From the NCBI GenBank assembly GCA_036260255.1, contig DATAAF010000049.1, positions 1 to 36,340 of the forward strand: DNA of 36,340 nucleotides, written 5' to 3'. A program made the position numbers and the translations under genes. The DNA is from DASZJY01 sp036260255. Its GTDB lineage: Bacteria > Actinomycetota > Acidimicrobiia > Acidimicrobiales > AC-14. The notes under the pieces are model-generated. The model was not told the DNA's origin. It saw only the letters and a list, made by a program, of their open reading frames with translations, and did no database searches. This document shows, piece after piece, positions 30,526 to 36,340 of this stretch; the stretch's first letter is position 1; each line of letters opens with the position of its first letter.

Positions 30526-33500
30526 ATGGCCATGGCCCCCGAGCAGACAGGCATCGGCATCCGCCGGCACTTCACCACCGAGGGTGTCGACCCCTACGAC
30601 GAGGTCGTCTGGGAGCGCCGGGACGCCCGCATCACCAACTACCGGGACGGCTCGGTCGCGTTCGAGCAGCCGGACGTCGAGTTCCCCGTGGGGTGGTCGC
30701 AGAACGCGACCAACATCGTGGCCCAGAAGTACTTCCGCGGGTCGCTGGGCAGCCCCGAGCGGGAGTGGTCGCTGCGGCAGGTGATCGACCGGGTGGTCGA
30801 CACCATCACCGGCTGGGGCACCAAGGACGGCTACTTCGTCGACGACGCCGAGGCCGAGGCCTTCCGGGCCGAGCTCAAGCACCTGGTCCTCCACCAGAAG
30901 GCCGCCTTCAACTCCCCGGTGTGGTTCAACATCGGCGTCGACGGGCGTCCCCAGCAAGCGTCGGCGTGTTACATCCTCGCTGTCGAGGACACGATGCGCT
31001 CGATCCTCAACTGGTACGTCGAGGAAGGGCTGATCTTCCAGGGCGGGTCGGGCTCTGGAATCAACCTCTCGACCATTCGGTCGTCGCTCGAGCTGCTTCG
31101 AGGCGGGGGTACGGCGTCGGGGCCGGTGAGCTTCATGCGTGGCGCCGACGCGTCGGCGGGCACGATCAAGTCTGGAGGGACCACGCGCAGAGCGGCCAAA
31201 ATGGTCATCCTCAACGCCGACCACCCGGACATCGAGGACTTCATCTGGTGCAAGGCGGTCGAGGAGCGCAAGGCGCGGGTGCTCCGCGACGCCGGGTTCG
31301 ACATGGACCTCGACGGCAAGGACAGCCACTCGACGCAATACCAGAACGCCAACAACTCGGTTCGGGTCACCGACGAGTTCATGCAGGCGGTCCTCGACGA
31401 CGCCGACTGGGACCTCCGGGCCGTGACCACCGGCGAGGTCGTCCGCACGGTCAAGGCTCGCGACCTCTTCCGCCAGATCGCCGAAGCGACATGGGAGTGC
31501 GCCGACCCTGGCATGCAGTTCGACTCCACCATCAACCGCTGGCACACCGCCGCCAACACCGGTCGTATCAACGCGTCCAACCCCTGCTTCACGGGCGACA
31601 CCAGGGTCCACACTGACAAGGGCCTGATTCGGTTCGACGAGCTGGTCGACCGCGCCCGTCGCGGGGAGACGTTCGGCGTGTACACGCATGACGCAACGAG
31701 TCCGGACACCCCCGCCGAACGCGTCGAGATGACCTCGCCCGAGGCAATCATGATCACGGGCTGGAACGAGATCGTCCGCCTTCGTTTCGACAACGGTGCC
31801 GAGGTCCGGTGCACGCCGAACCACAAGGTATTCACCGTCAATCGCGGTTACGTGGCCGCGTCGGACCTCACGACGGAAGACCGGGTGAAGGTGCTCGACC
31901 TTCCCGCTCCAGCTTTGAACGCCGAGCGCCGTCTGCCAGTTTCGTCCGACGTTCGTGACTATGGAGCGAAGGGTGACTGGTCCCGCTCCGTGCGGATTCC
32001 CGAGAAGTGGTCGCCGGAGGTTGGTCACTATATCGGGTGGTTGGTTGGCGACGGCTGCATCACTGGCGACGTCGTGACAACGGTGTACGGCGGCGGCGAC
32101 GACCAGGAGCACATCCTCCCCAAGCATCTCGACCTCCTGACGTGGATGAACGGAGACCGCGCCCCGAAGCCATCGCTGCAGGCAAACGGCACGGTGCAGC
32201 TGCGCCAGAGCCGGCGGGTGATCGCTCGCTTCCTCGAGGCGTTGGGCGTCTCCCATGCGAAGGCAGCGGACAAAGTGGTGCCCTGGTCGGTCGAGACCGC
32301 CCCTCAGGATGCGGTTGCGGCGTTCCTGAGGGGACTTTTCGACGCGGACGGATCTGTCTACGACGGAGTCAAGAGTCGCTACGTCGGGCTCGGGTCGGCG
32401 TCTTCGGAGCTACTCCGTGGTGTGCAGCGCCTGTTGTCAACATTCGGGGTCTTCAGCCGAATTTACCCGACCCGCGAGGGTGGCCCCAGTGCTTTCTCAC
32501 ATATCCGTACTGACGGCACCCACGCCACTTACAATAGTTCAGACTCCTACGACCTTCGGATCTCCGGGCGTTCGATAGCGGCCTTCGCCGACCATATTGG
32601 TTTCGAGGTTCCCTCAAAGGCGGAGAAGCTCTCGTCGGTGATCGCCGATCACCGCCTGTACAACAGCGACCACACGGCTCGGCTCGCCGAACGGGTCGAC
32701 GACGGTGTCGCGCTCACATACAACCTCAGTGAGCCCCGCAACCACTCCTACATCGTGAACTCACTCGTTGTTCGCAACTGCAGCGAGTACATGCACCTCG
32801 ACAACTCGGCGTGCAACCTGGCCAGCCTCAACCTGCTGCGGTTCCTGAACCCCGACGGGTCGTTCGACGTGGAGGGGTTCGAGGCGGCGGTGTCCGTCGT
32901 GTTCACCGCCCAGGAGATCCTGGTAGGCAACGCCGACTACCCGACGTCGCGCATCGCCGAGACGTCCCGTCGGTTCCGCCAGCTCGGGCTGGGCTACGCC
33001 AACCTCGGCGCCATGCTGATGGCCAAGGGCCTGCCCTATGACTCCGACGAGGGCAGGGCGTGGGCGGCGGCGATCACCGCCCTCATGACCGGCACCGCGT
33101 ACGCCACCTCGGCCCGCACCGCCGCCCGCATGGGCCCGTTCGCCGGTTACACCGAGAACCGCGAGCCCATGGGACGCGTCCTGCGCATGCACCGCGACGA
33201 GGTGGCCAAGATCGACTCGAGCCAGGTGCAGGGCGACCTGCTCTCGGCCGCCCGGGAGTCCTGGGACACCGCCGTCGACCTCTCCGACGTCTACGGGGTG
33301 CGGAACTCCCAGGCCACGGTGCTGGCTCCCACCGGCTGCCTGGTCGGCGGCTCGCTGGTGGCCACCGACCGGGGCCTGGTCCGCCTGCGCTCCCTCGGCG
33401 ACCCCGACGGCGACACCTGGCAGGAGCTCGACGCCACCGTCGCCACCGACGACGGCCCCCGGCCGGCGACCCGGTTCTACGTCAACGGGCTGGAGCCGGT

Positions 33501-36340
33501 CGTGACGGTGGCCACCGAACGGGGGCACCGGGTCCAGGGCACGCCCCAGCACCGGGTGCGGGTCGTCGACGCGGTCACCGGCGCCTGGGAGTGGCGGCGG
33601 TTCTCCGACCTCCGGCCGGGGGACATTGTGCCGCTGTCGCTCGACCAGATGGTCGGTGACCCGAGACCGGCCGCCCTGCCGCCGCTGTTCGCCGACGACA
33701 ACGACCCCTTGGCGGTCCCAGCGGTGATGACGCCCGAGCTGGCCGAGCTGGTGGGCTACGCCACGGGCGCCGGCGCGGTCACCGACGACGGCGTGCGCTT
33801 GGTCGCCGACGTCGACGACGTCGACGTGCTCGAGCGCCTCGAGCGTCTCGGCAAGGCCGCGTTCGGCCTGGTGCCCCACCTCGCCATCCGCGACCGCCGG
33901 GTCGAGCTGAGGTTCCGCTCGTTGCCTCTGGGCCGCTGGTGGAAGGAGTGCGGTTTCGGCGACGGCCTGCTGCCCGACGCCGTGCTCGCCACCAACGACC
34001 GCGAGACCTATGCCGCCTACCTTCGCGGGCTCTTCGAGTCGGCGGCCACGGTCAGCGGAGGTTCACCCCACCTCACCCTCGCCTCCCTGCCGCTGGCCCA
34101 CGACGTCCACGCCCTCCTCCTGGCCCTCGGCTACCCGGCCACGCTCACGGTCGGAGCCGACCAGACCACTGTCGCCCTTGTCGACGGCTGGTCGATCGGG
34201 CGGTGGCTCGCCGAGGTCGGGTTCACGAGCGTCCGCAAGCACGCCGCCGTGGTGGCCGGCCACGACCGCGGCGCGATCGCCCAAGACCTCGTCCCCGTGC
34301 CGGCCGACCTTGTCGAGCGGCTCCTGCCCGAGCGAGGCCGCCTGCGCAAGGCGGTCGTCGCCGAGCTGGCCGAGGGAGGCGTCTCCCGGGGCACCCTCAC
34401 CCGCCTGTGCGAACGGACCGCCGACGCCGAGCTCGGCCGTCTCCTGTCCTTCACCTATGACCGGGTGGTGTCGGCCGACCTCGGGAGCGAGGAGCTCACC
34501 TACGACCTGTCGGTCCCCGACAACGTCACCTACATCGCCAACGGCTTCGTCAGCCACAACACCATCGGGCTGATGATGGACTGCGACACCACCGGCATCG
34601 AGCCCGACCTCGGCCTGTGCAAGACCAAGAAGCTGGTCGGCGGGGGGACGATGTCGATCGTCAACCAGACCGTCCCCCGGGCCCTCGCCCAGCTCGGCTA
34701 CACGGCCGAGCAGATCGCCGACATCGTCGCCTACATCGACGAGCACAAGTCGATCGTCGGCGCCCCCCACCTGGCTGCCGACCACCTGGCGGTGTTCGCC
34801 TGCTCCATGGGGGACAACGCCATCCACTACCTGGGCCACGTGAAGATGATGGCGGCCGTCCAGCCGTGGATCTCGGGCGCCATAAGCAAGTGCCTTGTGG
34901 GGGACACCCTGGTCCCCACGGCCGACGGACTCGTGCGCATCGGGTCCCTGCACCGGGGAGAGGCGCCCGACACGTTCCGCGACCACCTCGTGGCGGTGGC
35001 GTCGCTCGACGGCACCCAGAAGGCGGAGGCGTTCTACTACGGCGGCGTCCGGCCGGTGCGACGGGCCGTGCTCCGCTCCGGCCACCGGGTGACCGCCACG
35101 CCCAATCACCGCGTGCTGGTGGCCGGCGACAGCGGGCTCGAGTGGAGGCGCATGGACGAGCTGGAGGTCGGCGACCCCGTCGCCGTCCGCTACGGCGCCG
35201 AGCTCTGGTCGGTCCTCCCCGCTCGCTTCGAGGGGTTCCGGCCGTCGGCGAGCTGCGGCTCGGAGAAGGCGGTGAAGCTCCCCGCGGAGATGACCGAGGA
35301 GCTCGCGTTCCTCCTCGGTGCCTACGCGGCGGAGGGGCACACCACTCGGGCGACCTGGACGGTCACCATCACCAACGCGGCGGACGGCGTGCTCGACAGG
35401 GTGGTGGCGGCGTGGCGGAGCGAGTTCGGGCTCGAACCCCGCGTCGTCCGCCCGGCGAACCGTTGCCCCGCCGTCGTGGTCGCCTCCAAGACGGTCGTCG
35501 AGTTCCTCGAGCACCTCGGCTGCGGCGCTCGGGCGTCGGCCAAGCGCATCCCCGACGCGGTGCTGCAGTCGAGCCGGGAGATGGTCCTGGCCTTCCTGCA
35601 GGGGCTGTCTCTCGACGCCTACGTCTCGGTGTCCTCGATGCCCAAGTGGGCGATCTGCCTGGACTCGCCCGCCCTGCTCGACGATCTGCAGGCGGTGCTG
35701 ACCAACCTCGGCATCGTCCACGGCCGCGTCTCCAAGCGCAACCGCACCAACGGCAAGACGTACGACGAGGTCTACACGACCGGCGGCCACGCGCCGCGGC
35801 TGGTCACGCTCGTGCCGTTCACGGAGCCCGAGAAGGCCGCTCGTGCGGCCGAGCTTGGCGGCCGGGCCATGGCGAGCGATCACGACACCGCCGACGCCGT
35901 GCCCGGGCTCTCGAGCTACGACCTCTATCGGTTGCTGCCTCGGGGAACGCGCCGCGAGTTCGCCTTCTTGTGCGACCCCCGCACCGTCCACGTCAGCCGT
36001 CGCACGGTCGAGCGGGTGGCCGCCGTCCCCGGCGTCGTGCTGCCGCCGTGGCTGCGCACCGTCCTCGACGACGGCTTGCACTTCAGCCCGGTCGAGTCGG
36101 TGACGGTGGCCGGCGAGCGGGAGGTGTTCGACCTTGCCGTCCCCGCGACCCAGGCCTTCGTCGGCAACGGGATCGTCAACCACAACACCATCAACATGCC
36201 GGAGCACGTCACCGTCGAGGAGGTGGAGCAGCTCCACGTCGACGCCTGGCGCATGGGGCTCAAGGCGGTCGCCATCTACCGCGACAACTGCAAGGTCGCG
36301 CAGCCGCTGTCGACCACCAAGAAGGACGCCGCCACCGTCG
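30526..36340 (+). CDS. nrdJ: Vitamin B12-dependent ribonucleotide reductase NrdJ with three inteins (3' end outside window)
   Basis: Class II ribonucleotide reductase that makes deoxyribonucleotides with adenosylcobalamin. The frame is open from ATG 30526 to the window edge (1,938 codons). AGGAGGG is nine bases upstream. Extein motifs in order: N-terminal redox cysteine C148 (ASACYILAVEDTM), GGSGSGINLSTIR, CADPGMQFDST, INASNP joined to CSEYMHLDNSACNL, LAPTG joined to TIGLMMDCDTTGIEPDL, QPWISGAISK joined to TINMPEHVTVE, and GLKAVAIYRD. Exteins are 30526-31584, 32779-33336, 34561-34890 and 36187 to the edge. Without the inteins the visible enzyme is about 700 residues. The last part, including the C-terminal cysteines, is beyond the window. 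Confidence 0.95.
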   Translation, partial: MAMAPEQTGIGIRRHFTTEGVDPYDEVVWERRDARITNYRDGSVAFEQPDVEFPVGWSQNATNIVAQKYFRGSLGSPEREWSLRQVIDRVVDTITGWGTKDGYFVDDAEAEAFRAELKHLVLHQKAAFNSPVWFNIGVDGRPQQASACYILAVEDTMRSILNWYVEEGLIFQGGSGSGINLSTIRSSLELLRGGGTASGPVSFMRGADASAGTIKSGGTTRRAAKMVILNADHPDIEDFIWCKAVEERKARVLRDAGFDMDLDGKDSHSTQYQNANNSVRVTDEFMQAVLDDADWDLRAVTTGEVVRTVKARDLFRQIAEATWECADPGMQFDSTINRWHTAANTGRINASNPCFTGDTRVHTDKGLIRFDELVDRARRGETFGVYTHDATSPDTPAERVEMTSPEAIMITGWNEIVRLRFDNGAEVRCTPNHKVFTVNRGYVAASDLTTEDRVKVLDLPAPALNAERRLPVSSDVRDYGAKGDWSRSVRIPEKWSPEVGHYIGWLVGDGCITGDVVTTVYGGGDDQEHILPKHLDLLTWMNGDRAPKPSLQANGTVQLRQSRRVIARFLEALGVSHAKAADKVVPWSVETAPQDAVAAFLRGLFDADGSVYDGVKSRYVGLGSASSELLRGVQRLLSTFGVFSRIYPTREGGPSAFSHIRTDGTHATYNSSDSYDLRISGRSIAAFADHIGFEVPSKAEKLSSVIADHRLYNSDHTARLAERVDDGVALTYNLSEPRNHSYIVNSLVVRNCSEYMHLDNSACNLASLNLLRFLNPDGSFDVEGFEAAVSVVFTAQEILVGNADYPTSRIAETSRRFRQLGLGYANLGAMLMAKGLPYDSDEGRAWAAAITALMTGTAYATSARTAARMGPFAGYTENREPMGRVLRMHRDEVAKIDSSQVQGDLLSAARESWDTAVDLSDVYGVRNSQATVLAPTGCLVGGSLVATDRGLVRLRSLGDPDGDTWQELDATVATDDGPRPATRFYVNGLEPVVTVATERGHRVQGTPQHRVRVVDAVTGAWEWRRFSDLRPGDIVPLSLDQMVGDPRPAALPPLFADDNDPLAVPAVMTPELAELVGYATGAGAVTDDGVRLVADVDDVDVLERLERLGKAAFGLVPHLAIRDRRVELRFRSLPLGRWWKECGFGDGLLPDAVLATNDRETYAAYLRGLFESAATVSGGSPHLTLASLPLAHDVHALLLALGYPATLTVGADQTTVALVDGWSIGRWLAEVGFTSVRKHAAVVAGHDRGAIAQDLVPVPADLVERLLPERGRLRKAVVAELAEGGVSRGTLTRLCERTADAELGRLLSFTYDRVVSADLGSEELTYDLSVPDNVTYIANGFVSHNTIGLMMDCDTTGIEPDLGLCKTKKLVGGGTMSIVNQTVPRALAQLGYTAEQIADIVAYIDEHKSIVGAPHLAADHLAVFACSMGDNAIHYLGHVKMMAAVQPWISGAISKCLVGDTLVPTADGLVRIGSLHRGEAPDTFRDHLVAVASLDGTQKAEAFYYGGVRPVRRAVLRSGHRVTATPNHRVLVAGDSGLEWRRMDELEVGDPVAVRYGAELWSVLPARFEGFRPSASCGSEKAVKLPAEMTEELAFLLGAYAAEGHTTRATWTVTITNAADGVLDRVVAAWRSEFGLEPRVVRPANRCPAVVVASKTVVEFLEHLGCGARASAKRIPDAVLQSSREMVLAFLQGLSLDAYVSVSSMPKWAICLDSPALLDDLQAVLTNLGIVHGRVSKRNRTNGKTYDEVYTTGGHAPRLVTLVPFTEPEKAARAAELGGRAMASDHDTADAVPGLSSYDLYRLLPRGTRREFAFLCDPRTVHVSRRTVERVAAVPGVVLPPWLRTVLDDGLHFSPVESVTVAGEREVFDLAVPATQAFVGNGIVNHNTINMPEHVTVEEVEQLHVDAWRMGLKAVAIYRDNCKVAQPLSTTKKDAATV
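31585..32778 (+). mobile_element. NrdJ intein 1 with LAGLIDADG endonuclease, before the active-site cysteine
   Basis: 398 residues inserted between P and C of the SNP/CSEY motif. Splicing blocks: CFTGDTRVHTDKG at the N-terminus, CTPNH (76-80) as block B, and SYIVNSLVVRN at the C-terminus with the following Cys as the +1 nucleophile. The usual penultimate His is Arg here. The endonuclease is intact by motif: YIGWLVGDG (149-157, D156) and LRGLFDADG (248-256, D255). Its DNA is visibly less GC-rich than the exteins and the other inteins, with several A/T third positions (for example near 32480-32550). It looks like a more recent arrival and may still home. Confidence 0.93.
33337..34560 (+). mobile_element. 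NrdJ intein 2, endonuclease motifs degenerate, inside the PTGT loop
   Basis: 408 residues inserted between G and T of PTGT. Splicing blocks are good: CLVGGSLVAT at the N-terminus, GTPQH (68-72), and TYIANGFVSHN at the C-terminus, with Thr as the +1 residue. The endonuclease signature is present only in outline: LVGYATGAG (138-146) and LRGLFESAA (229-237). Both positions that normally hold the catalytic acid are Ala (A145 and A236). It probably splices but no longer cuts DNA. GC content matches the exteins, in line with long residence. Confidence 0.92.
34891..36186 (+). mobile_element. NrdJ intein 3, at the ISK/T motif
   Basis: 432 residues inserted between K and T of ISKT. Splicing blocks: CLVGDTLVPT at the N-terminus, ATPNH (69-73), and AFVGNGIVNHN at the C-terminus with Thr as +1. 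The endonuclease has LLGAYAAEG (141-149) with the acid kept as E148, but the second motif reads LQGLSLDAY (236-244), where Ala243 is at the usual catalytic position and D242 is beside it. Activity is uncertain. Its first 20 residues resemble intein 2 (CLVG, LV.T, GLVR, SL). DNA composition matches the exteins. Confidence 0.92.

Noticed and set aside
30429..31616. Separate gene in another frame at the start of nrdJ
   Set aside because: It begins before the nrdJ Shine-Dalgarno, has Arg/Gly/His-rich content and no conserved motif, while the nrdJ frame across the same bases shows the ribonucleotide reductase motifs.
31585..36186. Inteins read as introns or as insertion sequences
   Set aside because: All three keep the reading frame, begin with Cys, end with Asn and carry protein-splicing blocks. 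There are no group I/II intron features, terminal inverted repeats or target duplications.
34063..36237. Very long antisense open frame opposite nrdJ, and others opposite dap, opu and hflX genes (for example 3959-5671 and 13993-16389 on the minus strand)
   Set aside because: Their translations are low-complexity, rich in Arg, Gly, His and Pro or Asp, and lie exactly opposite strong genes with conserved motifs. Such frames are expected at high GC.

Overview
The window is very GC-rich and densely coding, and most likely comes from an actinobacterium. Three things support this. The run miaB-miaA-dapF-hflX followed by lexA/LysM/nrdR follows the same backbone as Mycobacterium tuberculosis Rv2733c-Rv2718c. 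The LexA boxes are of the Gram-positive CGAAC-N4-GTTCG type. Many genes look leaderless, with a TANNNT element 6-8 bases before the start codon. A deep branch such as Acidimicrobiia is possible, but I cannot prove it from the sequence. I see no rRNA, tRNA, CRISPR array or insertion sequence. No gene-free stretch exceeds 300 bases; the longest gap is about 214 bases, upstream of nrdJ.

Layout. 1-5833 (+): the tail of an unknown gene, then the overlapping chain miaB, miaA (tRNA A37 modification), dapF and hflX, then a DapC-type aminotransferase. 5882-8282 (-): a hypothetical protein, an FGGY sugar kinase and a small partner. 8339-8849 (+): a helix-turn-helix ORF followed, one frame over, by an ORF without a usual start codon. 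8913-10811 (-): an S9 peptidase. 10862-11736 (+): a methyltransferase and a paralogue of the start-less ORF. 11788-15489: a glycine betaine/choline (OpuC)-type ABC importer, with binding protein and two permeases on - and a CBS-domain ATPase divergent on +. 15556-17483 (+): dapD and dapE. With dapC and dapF these give every step from tetrahydrodipicolinate to meso-diaminopimelate. 17538-18788: an anchored subtilisin. 18945-20788: a DrrAB-type exporter.

20801-22121 is the SOS control centre. lexA (-) and a LysM membrane protein (+, resembling Rv2719c/DivS/YneA division inhibitors) diverge from a 148-base region with four LexA boxes, two placed on each promoter. 22124-29184 is accessory material inserted where LysM would normally be followed by nrdR: a DUF1697 protein, two small alpha/beta-barrel-like proteins, a complete carbohydrate ABC importer, a decayed AlkD-type DNA repair gene and an EamA transporter. 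29260-29742 is nrdR, and 29745-30311 (-) is a SEC-C protein.

30526 to the window end is nrdJ, the B12-dependent ribonucleotide reductase, open to the edge of the window. It is interrupted by three in-frame inteins at active-site motifs: before the thiyl-radical cysteine, inside the PTGT loop, and at the ISKT motif. About 3.7 kb of the 5.8 kb visible is intein. Intein 1 has intact LAGLIDADG motifs and lower GC than its surroundings. Intein 2 has lost both catalytic acidic residues. Intein 3 is intermediate.
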